The notes below the pieces were generated by a model. The model was not told the DNA's origin. It was given only the letters and a program-made list of their open reading frames with translations, and did not search any database. Of a DNA stretch of 64,000 nucleotides, positions 44,197 to 55,520 are shown in pieces. This stretch comes from Ampelocalamus luodianensis (taxonomy: Eukaryota; Streptophyta; Magnoliopsida; Poales; Poaceae). The stretch is taken from NCBI GenBank assembly GCA_036346255.1, contig CM070624.1, positions 15,470,626 through 15,534,625 on the forward strand. The letters run 5' to 3'. The translations under genes were made by a program, and so were the position numbers. Positions within the stretch are counted from its first letter, which is position 1; every line of letters begins with the position of its first letter.

Positions 44197-47100
44197 CTAG
44201 TCGTAGCCGTCAATATGACGTCCACCCCTCCTTTGGAACCCATTTCCCTTTGACCGAGTAGCATAATCCCCGTCATAGTGCCCACCAAATTGACCCCTTG
44301 AGAAATCAGCAGTTCTTCCTCGCCCCCGTCCTGCCGAGCAAGAAGCTATAATTAACCCTAAAAATGGGAATAAATACTGAAACGACAAAGACAAACCTTG
44401 TTTATTAAGCTCTGTTATTGGACAAACATACATTCTAGGGGTATTTTTTTTCTCGTTTCTTTGGAAGTAGTAATTTTATAATAATGATGATTTTTTGCCA
44501 TTGTCTATTGGGCATTTTACAGTAGGGAAATAATTATCACATTAGACAACATGAATTCTATATATCGTCTCTAAATAGTGAGGTTTCAGAAACCTCATTC
44601 AATATTTCAAGCATAAGTATTACCAGTCTAATAGTCAGTACATATTCTGATATAACCTGCTTTCTTGCTGCCCCTGCCTAAAACTACTAATACAAAAGGT
44701 GGTCTATGAACAGTGGCATAAATATGGTTGAAAAAATAAATCTGCTTAACTATATGGTCTGGAGAAAATCAGAGTAGATACTTACTTCCGCCACGAGGGA
44801 ATCCACTGTTAGGCCTCCTCTCCTCAACATGTACTAAACGCCCATTCAACTCTATTGGAGATGCCTGAAATAAATAAATAAATAAATCATCAGGACGATA
44901 ACATTAAGGTATATTATGACATGATATAGATGGCATTCATACACCACCCTGCTTCTTACTTTCCTATGAACATCTAACTACGGGCATAAACCTGAATAGA
45001 AAATGGAAATTTAATAATGCATTGTCTATTATTTTACGCATCTGGCATGCAGTGGCGGATCAAAGAGCTTGACCCTGTGGGTTTTGACTACGCACAGAAA
45101 AGAAGTCTGTGGGATGTGTCCTATGTGGTTTTGGGCTTTTGGCAAAATATTGGGGGGTTTTTTCTTCTCTTTTTTACTATAGAATTCCAAAAAGCCATGG
45201 GGCTATAGGATTCCACTTTGTCAGTCACAGACGGTGTGCCCTCCACCAAAGTAGAGGAGCATGCAAAAAAAACTACTTTGCAATGTAGATAATGTATGAA
45301 GTGATTCAAGGCATGTTCTTTTTATTCCCCTTTTTCTTTTGAATCCAGGGTTTACCTGCATAGATTGTGATACAATGCACAATGCAGAATTGTACCATAC
45401 TAAGAGAAACTGAAACTCACCTTCAAAGAATTCTGGATACCAGACATGTCTTCAAACTCAACGAAGCCAAAGAAAACCCCAGCCTCCTGCATACCAGTGC
45501 ATGAAATTATGAAACCAAAAAAAAAGGAGGGGGGGGGGGGCAAAAGCACCAGATAGAAGGGCAAGAAACCTTGCGACTTCGTATAGCAACTCCATCAGGT
45601 TTAATTCTTCCAAAAGCCTGAAACACCTTCTCAAGATCGAAGACTGAAGTAGATGGCGAAAGATTGCCAACATAAACCGACAGAAACTCTTCTGACAGAA
45701 GAAAAAAAAAACATCGTTAGTCCACACAGGAATACACAACCAAAAAGATTATGTCCACAAGCATTTTTTTGGACAGACACTAATACATATAAATCACAAA
45801 TAAAAATTAGATAACCGCACAAGCTCAAATGGTTATGGACAAGAGATTAAAAAATTATGTATGCACTGTCACACAAGTTCAAAAGTAAATTGTTCAGTTA
45901 TGTACACTTTACATACAAAAAGAACCTTCGATTAACTACCAAGTCAGAAAAATTATCACATGAAGCAGGTCCTAGAAAGAAATCATTAGCATACACTTGA
46001 GTCTAACAAAACATGCAAGCTTTAAGTAGCCAATAAGCTATGGCACAACACAACAATGCTTCAAGAAAGAAAAATACAGCACAACTGGATTTCCATTTCT
46101 TAAACACAGCAGCTAATAAACAGCAAAGTACATAAAACTGGCATGCATGAGTAGACGATGAGTTGCAGGGAAAGAACTCATCAAACAAGCAACAAGATAG
46201 AGCTACCATCAATTCCCATGATTCACGATGATGAAGCAGCCCTCCAAATACCGACAAGAAAGAAATAAGTAATTACAATGCAAAACAACAAACAAATAGG
46301 GGTGTGTGTATTCTAACAAGAGCTCCCCACTTACGATTTTACTTAACTGATGAGCTCACCATCAAAATGGGGCCTTAATAGTATTCAAGCATTTGACTTC
46401 AGACTACACTAACAAGGAATTTGAGCTTAAATCCAAAATAGGAAAGTGTAAATAACAACCAACAAACAAGTCAAAGCCCATTTCAAGTGCTAAAGCGCAA
46501 AGGCTGTTGAAACAGAGAAGGATTAATCATTAAGAGCTAGATGAATTTTGTCCAATATTCGTTACCTATTCCTAGTAGTAATAACAAAACAATTTCAAGA
46601 CAGATCCCAACAATATCATCAGAAGTAAGAGTAAACAGTGTACAAAAGAAAGAAACCTTCATCCTCAGGGAGGTTAACATCCTGATGGGTGTCCAAGTTG
46701 GATTTTTCATGTACTGGGACAGGCTGCACCTGCTGAGTTAACTTTCCAGCCTGTTGCGACTCTGCAGTCCCCGTCATGGCCTTGTTGAGAGGAGTGGGGT
46801 GAATAACCTGATGGCCAGCGTGTCCTTTTGTTCGCAGCTGATAAAATTGCAACCAATCACTGGAAAGAAAATCTACGAATTCAGCTTGAATAAAATATAA
46901 CATATGTTTTCTTACCACTGAAGCATATGTTTGTTTAAGGGGTTCTCCCACAGGCTCTTCTTCAGGGGTAGGCACGAATGGAGGGTGGGCAGCAGCGAGA
47001 GGTGCATCCTGTTTAATGTCTGTTGAACTGGGGTACGAGGGAGTAAGCTCTTCAAAAGGAGTTTCATCGTTGATCACAGCCCCAAACTCCAAAGGATCTT

Positions 47101-49138
47101 GCTGCTGCACTTCATGATTCTCGTAAATAAGAACAGTATCCCTTTCCTCAATATCAGCAGGAGCTACAACACCGTTTGCTTCGAGTTCTTCAGTCACATA
47201 ATCAGATGCTGATGGATCAACCAACAGAAACAAAATCTTACAATCGTTATAGCCATGGTTACAATTGGGGACAAACTTTTGCTCATGACAACGCAGAAGA
47301 GTACATCAATGGTCTGGAAACCAAATACAGAAACTAGGGAATTTATGTAGAAAAGTGTACTGTCCAGAAAATATGGCCATAGTAATAGTATTGGTACTTA
47401 AGAATGAGAAGGGGATCAATGAATGGCTAAATTTGGTGACATGAAACATGAGAATTATCTGATGACCTTGTCATGAGGATTCTATTTTCTGCAGAATGAA
47501 CCAAAAGAAGATGCTCCTGGCGTGAAATTGTGATAACTATACTTCAAATAACACACAATCTAAGAAAAACTTTTTGCAAAAGAGACCCAACGCTGAAATG
47601 GATTTAGTTTACAAATATATATATCACAGAACAATTATCATGTAATCCAAATTATGGCACAAAACAGAAGTTGAACAGCCCCATGAAACAGCAAGTGCTA
47701 GTTGTTTAAATGTATAATTCACTTCAACACTGTTAGAAAGCAATACCTATTCCGGTCATGGTATTAGGAACATCCATCCGGGGTATGTTGTCAGCATAAC
47801 TGTAATCAGCAACTTGGTAATGATCGTCATACTCGTCACATATGAGCTTAAAGATATCGCTGAATACAAAATATCCATCCAGCTGAGGAGCAAGAACTAT
47901 AGTCTGAACAAATCTCTTGCGAGAAGGGTAGCCCTTCAATTGGACTAGGCCTGTAACCACCAACAAGAGCGCCCCACCCCATGACTCCACGAAATTAGCT
48001 GTTTTAACCTCGACCTTGTGTACATTCATGGACATAATCATATCATTGATTACCTGCAGAAGTTTGCAAGAATAAAAGGTAAAATAATTATACTAAACAG
48101 TGGAAATGTAACAGTAAAAATGGTTTATCAAAGTATGCAAACTGAAACAATTGAACACCAAACAATCTACAAATTATAGATTTCATTATTTCGATGCCCA
48201 ACTTTTCAAGAACTAGAACTACAAAACATCCAAAAACTCAACAGGAGACCAAATAAGTATAAGCATCAAGCAAGTTCTGTTACCTCCCAATTTACACAAC
48301 ATGGACCCAATATCCAAAGAAGCCTTATAAACTGTACGCAACAATTTATCACAAACCATAGCCAACAAAAAAATACAGATTACACAATGATACTTCGGCC
48401 CCCAAACAGCCAGCAAACGCACAAAAACCAATAAACAACCCAGAAGTTGCGCATCAATATACGCACCCCAAAAAACGATTTGAGAACCAGATATCCAGAA
48501 TCATAAAAACTTCAGAACTTGGTGAGTTGGTGTTGGTAACTTTCCTAATGCTGATCCTTAGGGAACACAGCAGATGCTGCCTGCTTGCTCCCAAAGTTCC
48601 ATAGCTCCTTCACTCCCCAACCCCACAACGGAAACAAATAATCTCAACCTAAACCAAAGCATCCAAAACTAAACATAACACATATTCAGTCCAACGCATA
48701 ATCACCAACCTTCCATCAAACAGAATTAGCATCAACATGCATTACACTTCACCCACTTGAACATGGTATTCCAAAACACGATGATAATCTACCAGCGCCA
48801 AGGGGGAAAACATGGCATAAAAACTACTAGACTGTGATTTTATACCTCAACCGTCTCCCCAAATGAAGACTCCATCGTCTCGCAGTCCAGCCTCACCACG
48901 GTGCTGTTATCCGCGTAGAACTGGCTCGCCAGCTCCGGGGAGTTCGCCAGGACGTTGTAGTAGCCCGCCAGGAAGTAGGAGCCCACCTGCGCCCAACCGC
49001 GAGCCCGAAACCCCACGCATCAGGCAAAAAAACCCACCATTCCCCGCGTTCTTCGAGGGGTTTCGAGTACCCGGTGCTCACCTCGGAGGCGCGGGGGTGG
49101 CCGGCGACGCGCTGCTGCTGCCGGTGCGGTTCCTCCAT
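44197..49138 (-). CDS. G3BP: NTF2 + RRM protein, G3BP type (stress-granule RNA-binding)
   Basis: Nine exons on the minus strand: 49138-49082, 48986-48846, 48053-47747, 47208-46916, 46837-46657, 45691-45570, 45486-45421, 44864-44786 and 44330-44197. They join in frame to 459 aa. The NTF2-like domain spans about residues 15-135 (VGSYFLAGYYNVLANSPELASQFYAD..., ending FVFSDIFKLIC). An acidic and Pro-rich middle follows (EERDTVLIYENHEV, VPTPEEEPVGEP). The RRM is at about residues 325-395, with RNP2 SVYVGNLSP and RNP1-like AGVFFGFVEF. The tail is RGG-like (GRGR, RGGRHIDGYD). Plant G3BP-like proteins dimerise through NTF2 and bind RNA in stress granules (family knowledge). The start is the ATG 19 codons before the first splice, matching family members (MEEPHRQQQ). 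The stop is TAG at 44199-44197. Confidence 0.94.
45000..45300. repeat. likely element remnant in an intron of the G3BP-type gene
   Basis: Between exons 7 and 8 the phrase 'GCAGTGGCGGATCAAAGAGC' starts a segment that includes TTGTCAGTCACAGACGGTGTG. In grasses, 'AGTGGCGGA' segments often mark inserted repeats in introns. The ends are not visible and the call is weak. Confidence 0.3.
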
Positions 49139-50264
49139 GGCCAACCGAAACCTTAGGGGGCGGAGCTCGGATCGGGGCACGAACCAGCCGCGCCTCGAGA
49201 GGGAGGCGGCTAGGGTTTGCGGGGTCCGGGGCTCGCCGCCGCCGCTTGCGCCAGGGAGGAGTGGACTGGACTGGACTGGAGACAGCTATGAGGGAGGGGA
49301 AGGTTTTAAAATGGCTTCACTGGTCGCTGCTCGGCTGCTGCCTCACTGGTCTTTTTTACTGCCTTCCTTTTTCTCTCCCGTTTCTTTCTCGGGATTCGTC
49401 GTCTCCTCCTTTCGGTCGTCGCGAGGAGACGCGCGAGTACGGTCTGGTCCCCGGCCGTGACGATGACGGGTGGGTCCCTCGGGTGCGTCCGGCTGTGGGG
49501 CCCATGCGTCGGTGGGAGCGAGCGGGTTAGGTGGGTCACTCGCGGTGGGATGTGGCAGTCGCCGTCGCGTCGCTCTGTCCGTGCGGCGGGCAATTTTCAG
49601 CCGATTCGCGGGGGGCGACGTGTGGGCTTTCGTGGGCGTTGGATCGATGCGCACTCAAGAGTCGTGGTTGAGGATGCCACAGAGGCAGTCCGGCCCGTGT
49701 AATTGAGAACTGGCCCAACCCAAAGCTAACTGTAAAATAGAATGGGCTAGCCCAGAACGACCGATAGGTCTCATGCGGTTGGAAGGCAAGGCGGCGGCAA
49801 ATCGGACGTGCTCACAAGCTATTCAGCCCGAATTCAAAACTTTCTACTCAAAATCTCAACTTCCAACTTGAAAATTCCGAACTTTCAACTCAATATTTTC
49901 TAGGATTTCTATGTGAATTTAAAGCTTCCAACTTGAAATCCAAACTTTCAACCTATCAACGATGACGCTTACTCTTGGCGGCAGGGACCAGGTGGCGGTT
50001 TGGTAAACCCGGATTCGGTGTTTCACCATCTCCTTGGCCTCCCTTCCTCCACTACAAGCGGTGGTGGTGGTGGGAGTGACGAGGCGATAGGGGCGATTGT
50101 GACTTTTGGTGAGGCAAGTGCAGTAGCAGAGAGAAAGGAGAAGGGGAATAAGGAAGCACAACAGCTGGCAGGATGGGTGAGGAGACATAGGGTATGTTTA
50201 GTTTATAGCCAAACATTGTCCTACTTTGCCACACTCTAAGTTAGACAAGTTTGATCCAGATTAG
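49139..50264. other. promoter side of the G3BP-type gene and intergenic sequence
   Basis: 49139-49720 is GC-rich promoter or leader with overlapping, domain-free open frames on both strands. A 'GGACT' word is repeated at 49262-49280. 49830-49955 is built of 'CAACTTCCAACTTGAAA'/'AACTTTCAAC' words, similar in style to 13124-13806. 49980-50200 gives a short frame on each strand without a domain. Confidence 0.4.
49211..49218 (-). promoter_or_regulatory. telo-box (AAACCCTA) near the G3BP-type gene start
   Basis: On the minus strand AAACCCTA lies about 75 bp before the ATG, within the GC-rich leader or core promoter. This motif is common near the starts of plant translation-related genes. Function here is inferred. 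Confidence 0.4.
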
Positions 50265-52016
50265 GCGTCTGTTTGGTTTGTAATCACACTTGTTGCAAGT
50301 TTTTTTTCTACCAATTGGGTCCTATGTGTCAATAACTCAAAAAAGTGTGGCAAGATTTCTTTTTGCTATTCAAAGTGTGGCTTCAATTTTGATGACATAA
50401 CCTTAGACAACTTTGGCAAAAAAAAATGATAACTTTCACAACCTTAATATATACTAGTCATGTGCCCGTGCGTTGCAACGAAAACTCGCATATGTACCAA
50501 ATTTTAGTGTGCAATGCATACTAATTGTGTCTGAAACATACTAATCCTCGTATTCATATGGAAAGCACAATAACTTGTTTTCTTTCAAAACCATAATAAT
50601 CCTAGTATAGTATCATCTAAATTTAAGAACCCCTCCTTAGAATCTTCAGATAAAGTGCATAATACAATAAACAACTATTAATCTACACAATTTATAATAA
50701 AGCTCCACATCGCACTGACCAAGATTCCAACACCAACGTCGACAACTGCATCGCGCTCTACCCAGGCGCCACGCCGGCATTCAGGTCCTCCACAGAGATT
50801 TTACAATCATACTAAATGATAAGCGCTAGCAGGTAAAGGTTTTGGAAGCAACAAACTAAACAAGACTCCAACGGTACGGTGTAAATAAACCACATAACCA
50901 AAAGAACAAGCAAAAAAGCAACTGGTTTCACAGTAACTTGAAAGCTATCTTGAGAGAAAGTAATATAATGCCAGCATCTATGGGAGGGGATAAGACAGGC
51001 AGGCAGGGATATCCAAAACACAACATGTGCTTTAAAAACCCTCAATATTACCAAGTCTAATCTAGATATATGTTACCTAGTATTCTGAAGGTGGGCAGTA
51101 CAATAGTGTGTACATTACGGTGCATCACCAAATCAACTTGTGCAGTGCAAGGTAAACAAACCTGTCAATAACTTCTAAAAAAGTCAAGATTAGTGCTAGA
51201 ATACCATCTTTCCATAAAGCAAAGACTGAATTAGTTTCATGTACTTAACGCAGCTTAAACATATCCTCTAACCAACCACTACACTAACGCTTCCAACAAG
51301 AGAATATGACCAATCTAACCTGTGTACTAACAGCAGCTAATGAAAGACCTCTTGAAAGCAGAGAACTCAGTTATAAAAAGGTGTTAATTGATAATAGGCT
51401 GCTATGCAACATAACACATCCAGTATCTTGTGGTCTCACTTCATTTATACTTTGTTGAAGTGTTCAGTTAATAAGCGAGGCGATAACTCATCAGCATGCA
51501 ACATGTTACAGATACGACTCTACCAAAAGACATGTTTATGCCATAGCAAGATGAGAATTAATTGTGGTTCAATCACCATGGAGTTTGACCTGCTTTACCT
51601 GCTAGAGTATATAGGACATTAGGACAACGACATTAACTCTAGAAGACATACCAGGAAAACTGCATGCTAGTTCAAACCTCACTTTTGACCACAGTTTCAC
51701 TCAAATACCTCTATGGCTCTACCTACTTTTTCAGTACTCTATGCAATACTCTTTAAATTGTAATGAATAGCGTCATCTGTGCTGAATGTTGCAAAATTGG
51801 TTAAGTGCATAAAATTGAATGCGCAGGAGAGGACAAGAATGTAGGAACAAAATAATAGTGGGCTGGAAATTAAGAGAAAATTGTCTGGTTTCTGGCAATC
51901 TATTTGAGCCTGAGATTGCTTCAATACAGAAATCAGATCCCTGGGTACAACTACCACTAACTGATACTAAAGGTGTCCTTAGTGTATTACATATTAGAGC
52001 AACTCAAAGAAGTTAC

Positions 52017-52881
52017 CTGCAGGCCTCTGCTGGTCACTATTCGAAGTAACCCCAGAGCTTTATGATGACGCTTAACCCCAGAGCTTTATGATGACGCTTA
52101 AGCTCTATCTTGGCTGCCTTTTCGGCGTCAACAATTTCATCTATTTCAACAACTACTTTGAGGTTCTTATATTTGTCTTCTGATAACCATTGAACTTCAG
52201 AGGCAACATCCACAGCAACATCATATCTGAGAAAAATTTGACATAAACAAAAAGATATGACCTCAACATTACATTACACTAAATTTAGTTGAACACATTT
52301 ATTGATGACAACTAAAACCGAAATTATGAACAAGTGTAAAAACGGAATTAAGTTGGACATCTAGACAGTAGTAACTGTCTACCTAAACACATGCTCGAGA
52401 CAGAAGGAATTTCTCACAACTTCAAACTTAGTAAGAATACGTAGAGAATCTTCTAATGCCCTGTCCTCTACCTAAAACACACACAAAAAGAAGACATTAG
52501 CTGGACAGATGTAATAGTAAATTCATCATAGCATATAGTATCTTTTGAGTGGGATAAAGTCATGATTCAGCAAGAGAGTGGTATATGCAGTACAAAAAGT
52601 TCACAAAGAAAATTTCATTTCCAAATTATTAGATAGTGATGATGTCTCAAGAGTTCACAGGAATACAGCATATCACTATTTCATCATATTCAACTTTAAC
52701 ATCACTCGGATGAATAGTGATGCAACAAAAAAAATAGGTTACCAGATGTACGTTTTGCTTGTCATGAATGGTTTGAAATAAAGAATTAATCTTGATAAAC
52801 AACAGGGTAATGCTATCTAAATAGTACCGAGGACAATGCTTGAGGAAGTGTATGTCTTAAGATAGCTTCTATTGTCGCATC
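52017..52881 (-). pseudogene. captured exons of an unrecognised gene
   Basis: Three minus-strand exons fit together in phase with correct AG and GT edges. 52881-52828 reads DATIEAILRHTLPQALSS. 52471-52383 reads VEDRALEDSLRILTKF through CLEHVF. 52226-52017 reads YDVAVDVASEVQWLSEDKY, then KVVVEIDEIVDAEKAAKIEL and KRHHKALGL. In the last exon a perfect 26-bp tandem duplication shifts the frame; without it the frame would continue through LRIVTSRGLQ to the donor. A further piece near 53090-52930 (VSSKKDGVPSVSLLYILRLY) may be an upstream exon. I do not recognise the family. It is inside the Helitron. Confidence 0.6.
52048..52099. repeat. perfect 26-bp tandem duplication
   Basis: 52048-52073 and 52074-52099 are identical 26-bp units. 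The copy lies in a captured exon and breaks its frame. Absence of any difference points to a recent event. Confidence 0.95.
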
Positions 52882-53933
52882 CTGTACATGTTGCGATCCT
52901 CGTAGTTTATAAGAATGTTCTCTGAACTATCTTCCGGGCAAATCCAGAACTCGATAAGAAGCAATAGCAGGGACCTTAGCATAAAGCCGTAGAATATAGA
53001 GCAAAGACACAGAAGGGACACCATCCTTCTTTGACGAAACCTTGCGAGATATCTCATTTCCCACTTTGGAATTCTCTGGTTTTTGAGTGGTCTGGTTATG
53101 ACAATTTGATTATGAAATTTTGGCCAATGGATGCAAGCTGAAAATGCTAGATGACTGAGTATTTCCAATTCATAAATACATTGAATCTCAATTATACAAA
53201 AAAAGAAAAATCGTGGCTCAATTTTTATGAGAATGTTGAACACTTGCAAGAAACCCACAAACAGAAAGGGTTGTCAGTGCTAAGCAGTGAGGCAAGCACG
53301 TTGCACATAATGGGTTGCCTGCCAATTCTGCATGAGGCATGAACACTCAACAACTCAGACCATGAAATAACATGATACCAATTTGCACGTTGCAACCAAT
53401 GATAAAGCAAGGCACAGTTCGATTACCCCTACAAAACCCAACAATACATGATAATCTCCTCGTATGCTCCATTTCCCTCACTGTAGCATCTGAACTATTG
53501 AAGAATCTAAAACTGTGTGCAAAGGCCCAAGAGCTTCAGAAATTATTGAATAATCAAAACCACGACCTGATTGTAACATTCGGCTTATCAACCTGATTCC
53601 TTGCACAAGAATGATTGCACACATATATCTCATTATTTCTAATTTAAAACCCTTCCTGCAATTCGTATGTTAAGTGGAAATATCCTAAGTACACCATTCA
53701 TATCATAGCGTCAATTTGCCCCCTTTGGAACACAAAACTCAAATGTCTAGTTCTCTGTATCAAGATCGATCGTGCTCTCGAATCGTACTCATGCAAGAAT
53801 CAAAAGACACAACCAAGATCCCATCTTTTCTACGCCAGATCAACCAAATCGCACAAATTCCCAAGAGCAGCCCAATATCCTGGAGGCAATCAAGAAATAA
53901 AAATAATCCAAGCGCAAGAACCGAGGCGCTAAC

Positions 53934-54077
53934 CTGGTGGATCGGGGGTACATGGAGTTGGTGCAGATGGGGCACTCGAGCAGCTCGTGCACGCTCGTCG
54001 CCGACGAGATCAGCGGTCCAGTGATCCCGCCGCTGGGGACAACCCCGATACTTGCCGTCGCAACAGCCGCAACGGTC
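53934..54077 (-). pseudogene. captured SINA-type E3 ubiquitin ligase exon (RING start)
   Basis: A 144-bp exon has AG at 54079-54078 and GT at 53933-53932. It reads VPSGGITGPLISSATSVHEL, then LECPICTNSMYP, the start of the RING domain of plant SINAT proteins. The known family continues PPIHQ. Here the run of five C codes PRSTR because one base is missing compared with the family; PPIHQ is present in the next frame. The rest of the RING and the SINA domain are absent. This is a captured fragment and not a working ligase. Confidence 0.75.
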
Positions 54078-54436
54078 CTGCAATGAAGGTCCACAAAGAA
54101 GCATTAGATTATTGAAACCTCAAGTTGCAAGATGAATAAATGTTATAAATTATGATTGATCTGAACCTATACATGGCAGAATTAATGGGCTGCGCCTGTA
54201 GAATCGAGAGATAGTTCGAGAGAGAGGAGGCGAGATAATAAGTAATCATCCAAAATTCTAAGTTGAAAGCTCGATCATCCAAAATCAAGTAATAGTCTAT
54301 AGGCATCAATGTCTAGATTCTAGAATCCATGATATCCATTGAATGCAGAATTGCGATTCGTATCAATCCTCGCAAGTCCGTATCGTTGCATGGGCTTCTT
54401 CATTATTGACTTACGCATCAAGAATCCATTGATCTC

Positions 54437-55330
54437 GTGTGGCTGCTGGACGGAAAAAAGGATTTGCGAGAAGGAACCATCAAATTAGCGCAACTAAGAG
54501 AGGGGTGTCTGACCTTAACCTTGCTAGCCCTAGCCTTCGGACCACCGCAGCCACCAGCCTGGGTTAGAGCAACGTCGTTGCCATCGCCGCCCCTACCCGC
54601 CTGCCTCGCTGTTGCCTCAAATGGCTCGCCGACACGGGCGGCGCGCGGAGGGCGTCGCAGGGAGCGCGTCAGAGGCATCGGGCGCCGCCGTAGGCGTCGG
54701 GCGCATGCGCGCAGGCGTCGGGTGGCGCGCGAGCGGCGTGTGGTAGTGCTCGGGCGTCGTCGTAGTAGGCGTCGTAGGCGCGCGGAGGGCATCGCAGGCG
54801 CGCGGGCTCGGCGCCGCCGCGTCGCGCACCAGCCGCCGCCGCCGGCGGCGAAGCGGCGTGTCCCCGACCGCGCCGGAGGAAGCGCCGCCGCCTGCAGGCG
54901 CGGAAGGCGCGAGTGCGTCCGAGCCGGCGATGGGAGGAGGGCGCGCCACATGGGCGCCGCCGCGCGGAGGATGTGCCGAGGTGGAGGCGCGAGCATTGGT
55001 TGGAACCACACCGCCGCGATCGAGCAAATCGCGCCACCGCCATCGCCTCGATGATGGTTACTCCTTCCATGGTGTTTACTCCTTTAAGGAGGCTGCGACG
55101 GGAGGAGGCGGCGAGACGGGATGAGGCATCACGAGGCGATGTAGCGGCGGCGCAAAGCAAGGGGTCGGGAGAGAGGACGGAGGGGACGGATCGGCGGCTA
55201 GTGGCGAGGCGGCGAGTGGAGGAGGAGAGGCGGTGAGGAGATCGGGAGAGCGGTGAGGGAGATCGGAGAGGCGGTGAGGGGAGAGACGGGAGCGAGGCGC
55301 AGCGATGGTGGTTACGCACAAGACGTGGCG
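54437..55330. other. GC-rich cargo block in the Helitron
   Basis: Very GC-rich, with long overlapping frames on both strands (54437-55054 +, 55457-54669 -, 55011-54418 -), all Arg/Pro/Ala-rich and without a recognisable domain. It could be a captured first exon or promoter of a GC-rich grass gene. No protein is called. Confidence 0.4.
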
Positions 55331-55520
55331 GGGCACGCTCGTGAGTGGGTAGGTGTCGCCAATGAAAGGTTCCCAGCCGCGATGAGATCTGCCCATTGGT
55401 TCCAGACTCGCCGATCCAACGGATGTGAACGATGATGGGAGGACGGACCGTCACCAACTCGTATTTTTAAGTAGTAGAGATATGAACTTTCACAACCTTA
55501 ATATATGAACCAAACAGAGC

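Larger units (their letters stand above)
50454..55480 (-). mobile_element. non-autonomous Helitron (5,027 bp) carrying host gene pieces
   Basis: On the minus strand the element begins TCTCTACTACTTAAAAATA after a host A (T at 55481 on plus) and ends CACGGGCACATGACTAG before a host T. The start TCTCTACTA, the end CTAG and the A|T target are the Helitron signature. Near the 3' end lies CGTTGCAACGCACGGGC, the hairpin area usual in grass Helitrons. No Rep/helicase frame is present, so it depends on other copies. Cargo includes a SINA-type RING exon (53934-54077), at least three exons of an unrecognised gene (52017-52881) and a GC-rich first-exon-like block (54440-55330). Confidence 0.88.
50265..55520. 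mobile_element. MITE of about 229 bp interrupted by a Helitron
   Basis: The left end GCGTCTGTTTGGTTTGTAAT and inverted right end GCTCTGTTTGGTTCATATAT are imperfect inverted repeats, with TA next to both. Together 50265-50453 and 55481-55520 make about 229 bp, a normal MITE size. The ends resemble other Tourist-like elements of grasses. Confidence 0.5.

Noticed and set aside
53151..53596. Short plus-strand frames in the Helitron
   Set aside because: They run opposite to the captured exons, have no domain and lack splice or start context.
54669..55457. 262-codon minus-strand frame in the Helitron as a real gene
   Set aside because: Low-complexity Arg/Pro/Ser content, overlapped by long frames on the plus strand, and no recognisable domain.
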